A stretch of 64,000 bases of DNA from an uncultured Mycoplasmatota bacterium (GCA_947305065.1 CAMZCT010000001.1:62001-126000); one strand, 5' to 3'; counted from the first letter of the stretch, positions 38,030 to 47,486 are shown. Notes: generated by a model from the letters alone, not told the origin. Numbers and translations are program-made.

Positions 38030-38974
38030 CTAACTCGCTTCTATATCAACGATTGGTTGACTAGTGTTAAACGGATATGAATAATCATTTTCTACGTGCA
38101 GTTTGTAAAACTTTATAGCTATTGACGTTTGCGGCTTTATAACAAATGTAAAGCTATTAACATAATCAAATCCACCTATTGGTTCAATTGTTTCTGCTAT
38201 TTTATTTTGATAGTAATAATTAGTCATATCAAGACGCAAATCATCAGGATCAAAAGATAATTTAATAATAGCACTCGCACATTTTGCTTTGTCAGTATCA
38301 GATAGTTCATTATACTTAGCTGAAGAAATTCTATCTCCTACACTATACGTGCCGAAAGCTGTTCTTACTACATAGTAATCATCTGTATTAGATATTACCG
38401 CTTCTAAGTAAGGCTGCTTTACAGCATCTTGAATTTTATAGGATAAGCCATAGTGTCCAACGATAAATTTGAATGTTCCTTTTAACTCTTTTTCGAATGG
38501 TTCTGAGGCTTTAGCTGTTACTGTTATAGAAGCACTATCACCATCTTCAAACGGTACTAAAGGAACAACCGTGGCAGTAAATGTATCCTTGTGTGTATTA
38601 GTACGAATTGTTCCACCTGATTTAGATAATTGACATTGTACGCCTGTTGAAGCTTGGCAACTTACTGTATAATCAATATTTATATCTGTACCTCTTAAAG
38701 CATTATCTAAACTATTTAAAGTAATACTTATTTCATAAGGAGCAGCTCCTGGCCAGTAATTTATTTCAAATAATTTATTGTCTACTGTTAATTTATCACT
38801 ATTAAAGTAAAATCTTTCAGTTCTAGTTATATAATTCTCAATTATTTGTTTTACATAACGTGAGAAGTTTACTAGAAAGAATAAAGATACAACACTTATG
38901 ATTGCTATACTAAATATTCTAGCTTTTTTATGGGTTTTAATATATTGGAATGTTCTTCTAAGTTTCTTTTTCAT
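38030..38974 (-). CDS. Membrane-anchored secreted protein of the SipW island
   Basis: The 314-residue protein has a basic N-terminus (KKKLRRTFQYIKTHKK), one helix (about 21-40) and an exterior beta-type domain with a Cys pair (VSCQASTGVQCQ) and a VVPLVPFEDGDSASITVTAKA segment. ATG 38974 is preferred (SD GAGGTG, 6 nt); the in-frame GTG at 38983 lies inside that SD. No cleavable AWF-type signal is seen, so it may remain anchored and present or terminate fibres. Family unknown. Confidence 0.6.
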   Translation of the reverse strand: MKKKLRRTFQYIKTHKKARIFSIAIISVVSLFFLVNFSRYVKQIIENYITRTERFYFNSDKLTVDNKLFEINYWPGAAPYEISITLNSLDNALRGTDINIDYTVSCQASTGVQCQLSKSGGTIRTNTHKDTFTATVVPLVPFEDGDSASITVTAKASEPFEKELKGTFKFIVGHYGLSYKIQDAVKQPYLEAVISNTDDYYVVRTAFGTYSVGDRISSAKYNELSDTDKAKCASAIIKLSFDPDDLRLDMTNYYYQNKIAETIEPIGGFDYVNSFTFVIKPQTSIAIKFYKLHVENDYSYPFNTSQPIVDIEAS

Positions 38975-38993
38975 AAGTGTCACCTCTTTTCCA

Positions 38994-39545
38994 TTAAACT
39001 GCTTGTTGTGAATCGATATTTATTTGAATACTTTCTATTAAATCTTGGTATTTACTATCACTAAAACTTTCTGGGAAATATACAAGTAATGTATATTCAT
39101 TTGTTTCGACTTGTTGATAACCAAAGTATTCTCTACTTGTCGTTAATGTTCTAAAGAACGTTCCATCAGCATCAGCTGCAACAATATCAAGATTGACAAT
39201 ACTAGTAGCTGATGGACTTAAGTAATTTTGATTTTTATATAATTTATAATTTAAGTGCATGTTTGTTGTTGCTATGATTTTTAAATCATAATATAATCTA
39301 ACTTCTGATAAATTACCGTTTTTATCAGTGTTAGTAACTGTGAACCTATAAACATATGGATCTTCTCTTGGTACCATTTCATCCAAGGAGATTGTGTAGG
39401 TATCATCTTCTTCTAATGCATATAGAGCAATTTCTAGTTCTGTATTAGAAACAGCTGTTGACTCGTATCTAGCATTAGAAGTATTAATCATAATTAGTAT
39501 AGCTAGTAAATCTATAAGAAGAAATACTATGATGAAAACATACAT
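38994..39545 (-). CDS. TasA-like secreted protein
   Basis: A hydrophobic signal (MYVFIIVFLLIDLLAILIMI) is followed by NTSNARYESTAVSNTELEIALY, a pattern like other SipW substrates. The rest is a small beta domain with YTISLDEMVPREDPYVYRFTVTN. The ATG at 39545 has SD AGAGGA. A TTG start at 39569 would add RRRKRNR and overlap the peptidase gene by 23 bp; the basic extension is attractive for a signal peptide, so both are possible. Confidence 0.65.
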   Translation of the reverse strand: MYVFIIVFLLIDLLAILIMINTSNARYESTAVSNTELEIALYALEEDDTYTISLDEMVPREDPYVYRFTVTNTDKNGNLSEVRLYYDLKIIATTNMHLNYKLYKNQNYLSPSATSIVNLDIVAADADGTFFRTLTTSREYFGYQQVETNEYTLLVYFPESFSDSKYQDLIESIQINIDSQQAV

Positions 39546-39546
39546 T

Positions 39547-40089
39547 CTATTCCTCTTTCTTCTTCTCAATCTTACTCACTTCCTTATCCTCACCTAAAGC
39601 CATATCCATAAATATTATAGATATAAATAAGGTTATAAAAACTTGAGGAGTCTTGATTACTTTTAAATAAATACCATATTCTTTGCCGATATGTACTACT
39701 TTTCCTATTACTTCTTTTCTATTAATAGGGGCATCATTAACATTGTTATTATCACCCCTAGTAGTAATAGTATCTTTATCAATTTCAACTATTCTATGGG
39801 TAATAATAGTTTTATTGGTTTTAAAAGTAATTATGTCTCCTTTTTTTATATTTTTATTATTTAATTTAACAAATACATAATCTTCTTTATATATAGTTGG
39901 TTCCATACTACCACTAGTAATATTAAAGGTAGTATAACCAAAGTAATTAGTATAATCTTTCTTTAATACTTTAACATTGTAAAGATTATAAATAGCTATT
40001 AACAATAGTAAACCTATTAAAACTAATAGAATGTTTAATACTATTTGAAATATTTTTCTACATATTTTTAACAGTTTACTATCTTTCAT
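39547..40089 (-). CDS. sipW: SipW-type signal peptidase I (Ser/His), second copy
   Basis: The 180-residue protein has an N-terminal helix and a C-terminal helix. Ser61 is in TSGSMEPTIYKED and His98 in IITHRIVEI. A TRGDNNNVNDAP box (about 110-121) is typical of S26B peptidases. SD AGGAG. It differs clearly from the first SipW copy, so the two probably serve different substrates. It is immediately downstream of a TasA-like gene. Confidence 0.88.
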   Translation of the reverse strand: MKDSKLLKICRKIFQIVLNILLVLIGLLLLIAIYNLYNVKVLKKDYTNYFGYTTFNITSGSMEPTIYKEDYVFVKLNNKNIKKGDIITFKTNKTIITHRIVEIDKDTITTRGDNNNVNDAPINRKEVIGKVVHIGKEYGIYLKVIKTPQVFITLFISIIFMDMALGEDKEVSKIEKKKEE

Positions 40090-40093
40090 ATTA

Positions 40094-40678
40094 TTATTCT
40101 CCTAAATATTGAATAAAATGCATTGTTACTGGTATTTCGACATCTGGGTTTTCTTTAGTTCCCATTGCGCTATCTTCAGCATTAGCTTCAGGGGTATTGT
40201 AATCTTTCCATTCTAGATATATTCTTAGAATCTGATTAACTCTAGTCCCTAATGGTATAATCCCTCTAAATTCTGTAGAACTAATCTTAGTGAAGCTTGA
40301 ACTACCTTGTACCAAGTCTATATCTTTAACTCTTAAGTTTTGTGATTCAAAATCTTCAACGAAAATATCATATTGAATTGATACTTGAGAATCCTTAGAT
40401 TCTATTTGAACATCATAGTAACCAGAAATACCTGGAGCAAACTTACCAGCTTTGATGTTTGTATTGGTTTTTGTATAATGTATTTGATCTATACTAAATG
40501 TTTCTGTTTGACCAGTAGATATTAAAGAATTATTAACTTTAATTACCCAGTCTGCTATTGTTGCTTCTGTCTCTCCTGAAATACTACTCTCAAATAATGA
40601 ATAAGAATAAGAAGCAACAAAGGCAACTAGTAACAGTAAAGATAAGACTATTAAGGCACTTATTCTTTTTCTATTCAT
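40094..40678 (-). CDS. TasA-like secreted protein
   Basis: The 194-residue protein has signal helix ISALIVLSLLLLVAFVASY followed by SYSLFESSISGETEATIADWVIKVN. This is close in plan to the plus-strand protein at 28.9 kb (AKYLTRANAEVKGRIAKWNIVVN). The APGISGYYDVQIESKDSQVSIQYDI region matches APTATGYFDLEIDATDVEVSFTYNI of that protein, so they are paralogues. SD GAGG. Start overlaps the previous gene by 8 bp. Likely fibre subunit. Confidence 0.75.
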   Translation of the reverse strand: MNRKRISALIVLSLLLLVAFVASYSYSLFESSISGETEATIADWVIKVNNSLISTGQTETFSIDQIHYTKTNTNIKAGKFAPGISGYYDVQIESKDSQVSIQYDIFVEDFESQNLRVKDIDLVQGSSSFTKISSTEFRGIIPLGTRVNQILRIYLEWKDYNTPEANAEDSAMGTKENPDVEIPVTMHFIQYLGE

Positions 40679-41258
40679 TGTCGACCTCTTTCTTAAACTC
40701 TATTACTTCTACAATAATTACATAGAACTCATATATAACAGCGATCATTGTTGGTAATACAATTAGTAGTAAGAATCCCCATTTAGATTCTAATAAACGT
40801 ATTGTTCCACCAAGACCTTTAAATACTTTAGTATCTTTACCAATATAATACTCTGTATATACATTATGAGTAGTTCCTATTTTATAAGTATAAGTATTAT
40901 TACCATGAGGTGTAACAGTAGTTACTTCAGCGAAGTTAACAGTATAGTTTTGACCTGGGTTATAAAAGAATATTGAATCTCCTTCTTTTACTTCACTACC
41001 ATCACCTTTTGTAACTATTACTAAATCATTCTTTTTATATCTTTCATCTAGATCTTCTGTTAATAATAATAACGATTTGTTACCAAATACTGTTATTCTG
41101 TAATCGTTATAATTTAGCAAACAAACTGCTAAAAATATTTCTATCATTAAGTACAATACTATAAAGATTACTAATAGTATTTTCCCCATTCCTTTAAATA
41201 CATTTGACATATAAACCACTCTTTCTATTTCTATATCATGGCAACTATTTTTTCCCAT
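40671..41258 (-). CDS. Catalytically degenerate S26/SipW-like membrane protein
   Basis: The 195-residue protein has the two-helix layout and the RITVFGN...NDLVIVTKGDG...VKEGDSIFFYN core of signal peptidase I. The segment that carries His in the active copies (THRVE) reads NFAEVTT, so the base is replaced by Ala (about residue 110), and the SGSMEP box is reduced to NKSL. It probably cannot cleave and may be a non-catalytic partner. SD AAGGAG is 8 nt before the ATG. First gene of the operon. Confidence 0.65.
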   Translation of the reverse strand: MGKNSCHDIEIERVVYMSNVFKGMGKILLVIFIVLYLMIEIFLAVCLLNYNDYRITVFGNKSLLLLTEDLDERYKKNDLVIVTKGDGSEVKEGDSIFFYNPGQNYTVNFAEVTTVTPHGNNTYTYKIGTTHNVYTEYYIGKDTKVFKGLGGTIRLLESKWGFLLLIVLPTMIAVIYEFYVIIVEVIEFKKEVDNE

Positions 41259-41286
41259 GATAAAAACTCCTTATTCTATACGTATA

Positions 41287-41315
41287 ATTATACAATAATA
41301 AATGCTAGATTTCAA
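41287..41315 (-). promoter_or_regulatory. Promoter of the SipW/AAA+ operon
   Basis: Minus strand TTGAAA (41310-41315), 17-nt spacer, TATAAT (41287-41292), 29 bp before the first start codon. No other promoter of this quality is visible before the terminator at 33.1 kb, so ten genes may form one transcript. Confidence 0.8.
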
Positions 41316-41361
41316 TTTAAATAATTTATAATTATTTAAGAAGAAATAGTTCTTTTTCCAT

Positions 41362-41387
41362 ATAAAAAACCGTTTAATTAAACGGTT
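41362..41387 (-). terminator. Terminator of the 41392-42108 gene
   Basis: A perfect 20-bp palindrome (41368-41387, arms AACCGTTTAA) is followed on the minus strand by six T. Confidence 0.8.
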
Positions 41388-41391
41388 AGTA

Positions 41392-42108
41392 TTATTCTTT
41401 ATTTGCTGGTAGTCCAGGAAAGGGAATTATTTTACATAAAGATGTTCCTCGAGATTCTTTACTTTCTTCCCTTTTATTCATAGTTTCATCATATGTTTCT
41501 GTTACTAATTTATAAAGAAACGAATACATATTAAGGCTTAATGTGCTATAATTTTTTTCATCATTTTCATCTGGAGTAAGAGGTGTGCCTGGTCTAAGAT
41601 GTATTTCAAATGAATTAGAAACAAGATTTTCATCTTTAACTTCATTATTGATGCACATATCAGCTCTAGCCTTACTTGGTATTGTGCAGATTAATATTAT
41701 GGCATCTTTTTCTCCAATCTTATCTAGAACATTAGCAACCAATTTAAGATGCTCCATTTTAGTTTTGAATTCTTCTTGAAAAGGAATTAATTCCTCTTCC
41801 TCATCTTTTTCTGAAAGCGAATCTGTTTTAGCAGCTCTAAGAATAATATCTTTGAGATAAGCAAAAGCCTCTTCATAAGCTAAACGTTTAAGTACTTGAA
41901 GACCTCGTTCTTTTTTCTCTTGGTAAGTAGAATAGTAAGGCATATCAGCTATAGCTACATTACCCACTTCGTTTATATATATACGTCTTTCTATAGGATT
42001 TTTGCCATATTCTTCATTTGTGTAATAATCTATTACACGTTCTTTTACTCTTTTAAATAATTCTTCTCTTAGAAGCAGTGGTGTTTTGCCATATTTATCA
42101 ATACTCAT
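41392..42108 (-). CDS. Hypothetical soluble protein
   Basis: The 238-residue, charged, probably cytoplasmic protein has no membrane segments. It contains KNPIERRIYINEVGNVAIADMP and DAIILICTIPSKARADMCINN but no motif I can assign. It has its own consensus promoter and terminator, so it is monocistronic. SD AAGGAG. Function unknown. Confidence 0.6.
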   Translation of the reverse strand: MSIDKYGKTPLLLREELFKRVKERVIDYYTNEEYGKNPIERRIYINEVGNVAIADMPYYSTYQEKKERGLQVLKRLAYEEAFAYLKDIILRAAKTDSLSEKDEEEELIPFQEEFKTKMEHLKLVANVLDKIGEKDAIILICTIPSKARADMCINNEVKDENLVSNSFEIHLRPGTPLTPDENDEKNYSTLSLNMYSFLYKLVTETYDETMNKREESKESRGTSLCKIIPFPGLPANKE

Positions 42109-42132
42109 ATGATATTTCTCCTTGCAGTAATT

Positions 42133-42160
42133 ATTATATTATCTTGTATTGTTTTGTCAA
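42133..42160 (-). promoter_or_regulatory. Consensus promoter of the hypothetical gene
   Basis: Minus strand TTGACA (42155-42160), 16-nt spacer, TATAAT (42133-42138). Confidence 0.8.
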
Positions 42161-42179
42161 TTACCAAAACGTTTTATTA

Positions 42180-43511
42180 TTAAAAGCCTTTATTTTTTAG
42201 TTCACTTACTAAATCAACATAAAACTCTCTAACATCATATCCTTCAATATTCTCTCTATTTAAATCTATTACATCTCCATGGGATATACCTCTATTAGTT
42301 TTAGCTTCTAGTAATGTAAAATTATCATATATAGGAAATGATTCTATACCTACTAAACCGTCATTTTTACCATCAAATAATTGGACAAATTTATTAGTAA
42401 GATTTAGAGGAAATCTACCTCCTGTAGCGCGTTTTAATACTGATCCATAAGCATGATAATAAACTTTATCTGACTTAGTCATTTTTTTATTTAATTTTTC
42501 TACTTCTGTAGATGTTAAATCGGTAACTCCAGCAATAAAATCCGGTTCTTTATCACCTAGTTTTTTTAAAGCAAAATTGTAACTTTTAGCTACTGTTTCT
42601 TTGAAACCTTCTGGAGCTTTATTAAGTAAATAATCAGCGAAAACACAACCATGATTTGGTGTATTAATCATAGTTAAAGAAGCAACATATTTATCCATTC
42701 CTAAATTAGATATAGCATATCTAGTATCTAATCCACCTTTTGAATGAGCAATAATATTTACTTTTTCACAATTTGTCTCTTTTATTATTTCTTTTATTCT
42801 ATTAGCTAATTCTTCAGCAGAATCTTTAACAGCTAAAGAAGAAGAATGATTACCATAATAGATAGTTGCTCCATTTTGTATTAATTCATCAGGAATTCTC
42901 CCCCAGTAGTTTAAATGTTCAAAATCTCTAAAGAAGATACCATGAACTAATAATAAAGGATATTTAGTTTTACATACTTGTTTATCTTTTCTATCCATAT
43001 TTAGTTTTATCTTATTATTTTCAAATTCCACTTCATCTTTACATATTTTTATTATTTTAACTAACATATATAAATGTATAATTGGTACTAGTCCTACTAA
43101 CAAACCTATAAATCGATATCTAATGCCAAGTTGTTTAGAAAATAAGTATACTCTTATAATACCATTCCAGAAGATAATATTTAGAACTAGTATTATTATT
43201 AATAGATTTATTAATAATATTTTTATATCAATATTATATTTAATAATACTTATAATATATATACAAGTACTTAGTAATAGATTAATAAAAAATACTATTA
43301 ATAATCTATAACCATTTCTTATTCTATAGAGATTCTTATCATATAATTTCTTAGTAAATAGTGATGGTAATATATTTATTAAAACAAATAATAATATTAA
43401 GAATATCATTAGTATAATAGGTATATTAGTATTATATCCTTTATTAAATAAATAAGTATTAGATATAAAGAATACTAGTATTGTATTTATAACAATAGTT
43501 AAATAAGTCAT
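42180..43511 (-). CDS. Membrane-anchored alpha/beta hydrolase (lipase-like)
   Basis: Residues 1-155 contain about five hydrophobic segments. The cytoplasmic or membrane-associated remainder is an alpha/beta hydrolase: oxyanion-hole LLVHGIFF, nucleophile elbow IIAHSKGG (Ser near 257), acid in FDGKNDGLV and His in ISHGDVID. The sequence around NTPNHGCVFADYL resembles class-2 lipases and PGAP1-like esterases. ATG 43511 is taken because AAAGGA lies 9 nt upstream. It probably hydrolyses a membrane lipid or lipid-linked glycan. Follows the HExxH gene by 8-17 bp. Confidence 0.75.
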   Translation of the reverse strand: MTYLTIVINTILVFFISNTYLFNKGYNTNIPIILMIFLILLFVLINILPSLFTKKLYDKNLYRIRNGYRLLIVFFINLLLSTCIYIISIIKYNIDIKILLINLLIIILVLNIIFWNGIIRVYLFSKQLGIRYRFIGLLVGLVPIIHLYMLVKIIKICKDEVEFENNKIKLNMDRKDKQVCKTKYPLLLVHGIFFRDFEHLNYWGRIPDELIQNGATIYYGNHSSSLAVKDSAEELANRIKEIIKETNCEKVNIIAHSKGGLDTRYAISNLGMDKYVASLTMINTPNHGCVFADYLLNKAPEGFKETVAKSYNFALKKLGDKEPDFIAGVTDLTSTEVEKLNKKMTKSDKVYYHAYGSVLKRATGGRFPLNLTNKFVQLFDGKNDGLVGIESFPIYDNFTLLEAKTNRGISHGDVIDLNRENIEGYDVREFYVDLVSELKNKGF

Positions 43512-43528
43512 ATAAATCATTCCTTTTA

Positions 43529-44644
43529 TTACATTTTTATTGTAGATTCATCTGGGGCATATTCATTCATTTTTTTAGTTAAAATTTCTACATACATTTC
43601 ATTAGCCCTTTTTTCACTAAAATAAGTATATTTATGATTTCCTACTGCAATATCTGTACCTATTTTATTAGCAAATTCACTAACAAAACTATTTAATTCC
43701 TCTTCATCTTTTAGTTCGCCGTGAACAAACATTTTTAGAGCTTTTACTACATTAAGTTTGAATAAGAATTCGTTTATTGTTACTAAACTTTGAGTAATTA
43801 AAGCATCTTTAGAAGGTGGTTTATCTTTTTCAAATAAGTGTTTCTCAATAAAATCTGAGGCATTTAGAAATTCTAATATTTCATCTTCAGGCACATATTT
43901 TTTCAGTTCATTTATTAAGCCGGGCAGATCAGCTCGCAAATATAAACCAGTCATTTTTTCTGCTCCCACAATTTCTTCTAATAAACCAGCTACTTTAACC
44001 AAATAAGGATATCTCCCCTTTACCCCCTCTATATGACCAAAATATCTTTCTGCTAGTAGTTGTGTATATCCTTCGTTAAGACCTTTGCCTATATAAAAAG
44101 AGCCATCAATTGCCATTTGCTCGAATCCGCCAAATATGATTCCGTTTGCGATTCTTGCACTAGCCATGTGAAATAATTCATGAAAAATTAAACATTCAAA
44201 AAAATCTTCATCAATTATTATAAAGTTCCCTATCGTAAAATATATAGCATCTGTGTCCGAGCTGCTATCTATAATTAATTCTTTATGTTTATGTTCATAA
44301 GAATAAATAAACAAATCATTAATATTATTATAAAAATTAACTAAGTACTCGGGAGGAAATTCTTTTTCCATGATTTTAGCAAATTCAATAACTTGTTTAC
44401 CATACCATTTTGTACTTAGTTTTTCATAATCAACTTTATTTACTTTTTGAATTAGTTCTGGTGGTAATACTACTTTACTTATATCTTCCTTATGTTGATT
44501 ATAAGTATCTCTACTTTCACGATTAAGAATGCTATTCAAGTATAACATAGTAACAGGATTTAGCATTCTTGTTAGTTGGTCAAAATCTATTTTTTGAATT
44601 TCGGTTCTTATATTTGGTTTATTTAAATTATCATTTCCGTCCAT
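43529..44644 (-). CDS. Predicted HExxH metallopeptidase-like protein
   Basis: The 371-residue protein has no signal or membrane segment. FHELFHMAS places HExxH at 155-159, and NEGYTQLLAER (Glu191) about 32 residues later would be the third zinc ligand, the gluzincin layout. The surrounding IIIDEDFFECLIFHELFH pattern fits a cytoplasmic zinc protease. SD AGGAAG. It forms an operon with the hydrolase gene. Substrate unknown. Confidence 0.65.
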   Translation of the reverse strand: MDGNDNLNKPNIRTEIQKIDFDQLTRMLNPVTMLYLNSILNRESRDTYNQHKEDISKVVLPPELIQKVNKVDYEKLSTKWYGKQVIEFAKIMEKEFPPEYLVNFYNNINDLFIYSYEHKHKELIIDSSSDTDAIYFTIGNFIIIDEDFFECLIFHELFHMASARIANGIIFGGFEQMAIDGSFYIGKGLNEGYTQLLAERYFGHIEGVKGRYPYLVKVAGLLEEIVGAEKMTGLYLRADLPGLINELKKYVPEDEILEFLNASDFIEKHLFEKDKPPSKDALITQSLVTINEFLFKLNVVKALKMFVHGELKDEEELNSFVSEFANKIGTDIAVGNHKYTYFSEKRANEMYVEILTKKMNEYAPDESTIKM

Positions 44645-44730
44645 TCTTATCGCTTCCTACACGATTTATGCTTTTTATTTTTTTCTTTCCATATAGATAT
44701 AATAGCATATAAGTAATAACTCTAGACATA

Positions 44731-44763
44731 AAAAAATGTTAATACTTAAGATTAAGTATCAAC
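44731..44763 (-). terminator. Terminator of clpB
   Basis: Arms 44738-44748 and 44753-44763 form an 11-bp stem with one wobble pair, followed by T7 on the minus strand. Confidence 0.75.
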
Positions 44764-44771
44764 ACTTTATA

Positions 44772-46886
44772 TTATTTTTCTTTAATAACTAATTTATCAT
44801 CATTAACATCAACTAATAGATGAGATTCATCTTTTATCTTATCATTTATTAATTCCATAGCTAGTAGTGTTTCAAGATTATCTGAGACAAATCTCTTGAT
44901 AGGACGCGCACCAAATGCTTCATCATAAGAATTATTTATAATATAATCTTTAGCTTCTTTAGTTAATTCAATAGTAATATTACGATCTTTTAGACGATAT
45001 TCTATTTCTTTAATAATCTTATCTAATATTTGGTATACTACATCTTTATTAAGTGAATTAAAGTAAATTATTTCATCTATTCTATTTAAGAATTCTGGTT
45101 TAAATGTAGAATGTAATTCTTTATTAATTAGATCTTCTTTATTAGGTAGATTTTCTAATATATATTCACTACCGATATTACTAGTCATTATAATAATTGT
45201 ATTTTTAAAATCTACTGTACGTCCTTGGGAATCGGTAATACGTCCGTCATCTAAGATCTGTAATAAGATGTTAAAGACATCACGATGAGCTTTTTCTATT
45301 TCATCAAATAAAACAATTGAATAAGGATTACGACGAACAGCTTCTGTTAGTTGTCCACCTTCTTCATATCCTACATAACCAGGTGCAGCCCCAATTAAAC
45401 GTGAGACATTAAAACTTTCCATATATTCTGACATATCTATTCTTATCATATGTCTTTCATCATCAAATAGTTCATAAGCTAGAGTTTTAGCCACTTCTGT
45501 TTTACCTACTCCAGTAGGACCTAGAAATAAGAATGAACCAATTGGTCTGTTAGGATCTTTTATACCAGCTCTACTTCTAATGATAGCATTAGTTACTTTC
45601 TTTAAAGCATTATCTTGACCAATTACTCTTTTCTTCATATTTTCTTCTAGTTTAAGAAGTTTATCTTTTTCTCCTTCAACTAATTTAGAAACTGGAACAT
45701 TAGTCCATTTAGAAATAACAGCGGCTATATCTTCTTCTTTAACAGTATCACTTAATAACGTATTCTTAGTGCTCTTTTGTAATTCTTCCAGTTCTTGTTC
45801 TAATTTTGGTATTTCTCCATGACTAAGACGAGCAGCTGTTTCTAAATCATAATTATTTTCAGCTTCTTTTAAGTGACGACGAGCCATTTCTAAAGATTTC
45901 TTCTTTTCTAATATTAATTCATTAGCTTCTTTTTCTCTAGCAAAGTCTTCTTTTAATTTAGTTTCTTGTAATTTTAATTCATACAATTCATTATCTAATT
46001 CTTGTAATCTTTTCTTAGACGCTTCATCTTTTTCTTTCTTTAATGATTGTCTTTCTATTTCTAGTAACATTATCTTTCTAGTTAATCTATCTAATGGTAC
46101 AGGAACAGAATCCATTTCTACTTTAATAGTAGCGCAAGCTTCATCAACTAAGTCGATAGCTTTATCTGGTAAAAATCGATCTGTTATATAACGGTCTGAT
46201 AAAGTAGCAGCTGCTATTAAGGCTCTATCTTTGATAGTTACGCCATGATGGACTTCAAAAGCATTTTTAAGTCCTCTTAAAATAGCTATGGTATCTTCTA
46301 CTGAAGGAGCTTGGACAATTATCTTTTGAAAACGTCTTTCTAGAGCGCCATCTTTTTCTATGTACTTACGATATTCATTTAAAGTAGTAGCACCAATACA
46401 TTTTATTTCACCACGAGCAAGCATTGGTTTTAACATATTACCAACATTCATGGTTCCTTCGGTACCATCACCTACAATCATGTGTATTTCATCAATAAAC
46501 ATGATAATAGAACCATCAGATTCTTTAATCTTATTTAAGACAGCTTTAAGTCTTTCTTCAAATTCTCCACGATATTTAGCCCCAGCTACTAAAGCTGCTA
46601 AGTCTAATTCCCAAATAGTTTTCTTTTTCAAACTTTCTGGAACATCACCACTAACTATACGAAGTGCTAAACCTTCAACAATAGCTGTTTTACCAACACC
46701 CGGTTCACCAATTAGAACTGGGTTATTCTTAGTCTTACGAGAAAGAATTCTCGTAATTCCTCTTATTTCTTCGTCACGTCCTATTACCGGATCAATCTTA
46801 TTATTTTTAGCTAACTCAGTAATATCACGACCATATTTTACTAATACATCCTCTTCTTCCTGAGGCTGTGGATACCCATAATTCAT
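44772..46886 (-). CDS. clpB: ClpB-type disaggregase lacking the N-terminal Clp_N domain
   Basis: The 704-residue protein is an ATP-driven protein disaggregase. NBD1 has Walker [10 protein letters not shown] (60-68) and Walker [12 protein letters not shown] ClpB-type coiled-coil middle domain spans about 285-410. NBD2 has GPTGVGKTE near 455, [10 protein letters not shown] and the sensor-2 GARPIKR. Full ClpB has about 860 residues; the missing 150 are the N-domain, so it may act like the short form of E. coli ClpB made from an internal start. It begins [15 protein letters not shown] after an ideal AAGGAGG. The promoter carries a CIRCE operator, so HrcA heat-shock control is expected. Confidence 0.93.
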   Translation of the reverse strand: MNYGYPQPQEEEDVLVKYGRDITELAKNNKIDPVIGRDEEIRGITRILSRKTKNNPVLIGEPGVGKTAIVEGLALRIVSGDVPESLKKKTIWELDLAALVAGAKYRGEFEERLKAVLNKIKESDGSIIMFIDEIHMIVGDGTEGTMNVGNMLKPMLARGEIKCIGATTLNEYRKYIEKDGALERRFQKIIVQAPSVEDTIAILRGLKNAFEVHHGVTIKDRALIAAATLSDRYITDRFLPDKAIDLVDEACATIKVEMDSVPVPLDRLTRKIMLLEIERQSLKKEKDEASKKRLQELDNELYELKLQETKLKEDFAREKEANELILEKKKSLEMARRHLKEAENNYDLETAARLSHGEIPKLEQELEELQKSTKNTLLSDTVKEEDIAAVISKWTNVPVSKLVEGEKDKLLKLEENMKKRVIGQDNALKKVTNAIIRSRAGIKDPNRPIGSFLFLGPTGVGKTEVAKTLAYELFDDERHMIRIDMSEYMESFNVSRLIGAAPGYVGYEEGGQLTEAVRRNPYSIVLFDEIEKAHRDVFNILLQILDDGRITDSQGRTVDFKNTIIIMTSNIGSEYILENLPNKEDLINKELHSTFKPEFLNRIDEIIYFNSLNKDVVYQILDKIIKEIEYRLKDRNITIELTKEAKDYIINNSYDEAFGARPIKRFVSDNLETLLAMELINDKIKDESHLLVDVNDDKLVIKEK

Positions 46887-46912
46887 ATGTATCCCTCCTT
46901 TTTACTAGGAAC

Positions 46913-46940
46913 ATTATAACACAAAATTAGCACTTGTCAA
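46913..46940 (-). promoter_or_regulatory. clpB promoter
   Basis: Minus strand TTGACA (46935-46940), 16-nt spacer, TATAAT (46913-46918). It is overlapped by the CIRCE operator. Confidence 0.9.
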
Positions 46941-46953
46941 TAGAGAGTGCTAA
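46927..46953. promoter_or_regulatory. CIRCE operator (HrcA site)
   Basis: TTAGCACTT, nine bases, GAGTGCTAA. This matches the CIRCE consensus except for one base in the left arm. It covers the clpB -35 region, so bound HrcA would block transcription until heat shock. Confidence 0.93.
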
Positions 46954-46969
46954 TTTTGTAGTGAACAAA

Positions 46970-47002
46970 AAAAAGACTAATTATTTCTTTTAATTAGTCT
47001 TT
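46970..47002 (-). terminator. Terminator of the VanZ-like gene
   Basis: Arms AAAGACTAATTA (46972-46983) and TAATTAGTCTTT (46991-47002), then T8 on the minus strand. Confidence 0.85.
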
Positions 47003-47435
47003 GAATAAATTCATATAGAATTAGCCCTATAGTAGAACCACCAGTATCAATAATTACATCTTTTAATTCCCCTGATCTACCACTAATAAATAATTGATGT
47101 ACTTCATCAGTCATAGCATAAAATATACAAATAATAAGAGCTATTAAATATATTTTATTAACTTTTACATTACTATATTTTAAGGCCATGATAACTAATA
47201 TACACAATATAGCATATTCTATAGCATGAGCTATTTTACGTATGGTAGGATTTACTTCTTCTACTCTTTCTCTTTTCTCAGATTCTGATTTTTTATTCTC
47301 TACTATACTAACTATTTCATACGTTACTTTTTTACTTTTAGAAGCAGATTTTGGTCCATCATTAGCAGAAAATGAAAAAATAACTAGCATCCAAATAACT
47401 GTAATTATCCACATTATAATTGTTTTCTTTTTCAT
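46977..47435 (-). CDS. VanZ family membrane protein
   Basis: The 152-residue protein has about four hydrophobic segments. RKIAHAIEYAILC (near 66-78) and MTDEVHQLFISGRSGELKDVIIDTGGS (near 109-135) are the VanZ signature motifs. VanZ-like proteins give low-level teicoplanin resistance in some species, but in most genomes their role is unknown. SD GAGG. Monocistronic with its own terminator; a TGGTATAAT extended -10 box lies at 47454-47462. Confidence 0.88.
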   Translation of the reverse strand: MKKKTIIMWIITVIWMLVIFSFSANDGPKSASKSKKVTYEIVSIVENKKSESEKRERVEEVNPTIRKIAHAIEYAILCILVIMALKYSNVKVNKIYLIALIICIFYAMTDEVHQLFISGRSGELKDVIIDTGGSTIGLILYEFIQRLIKRNN

Positions 47436-47453
47436 GCTATCGACCTCTTTGTA

Positions 47454-47462
47454 ATTATACCA
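47454..47462 (-). promoter_or_regulatory. Extended -10 promoter of the VanZ-like gene
   Basis: Minus strand TGGTATAAT about 19 bp before the start codon. A -35 box is not convincing. Confidence 0.5.
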
Positions 47463-47486
47463 TGTTTTTATATTTTTTATGCCACG

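Noticed and set aside
46360..46863. 167-codon plus-strand ORF inside clpB
   Set aside because: It is antisense to the highly conserved NBD1 of ClpB, and its codons follow that frame.
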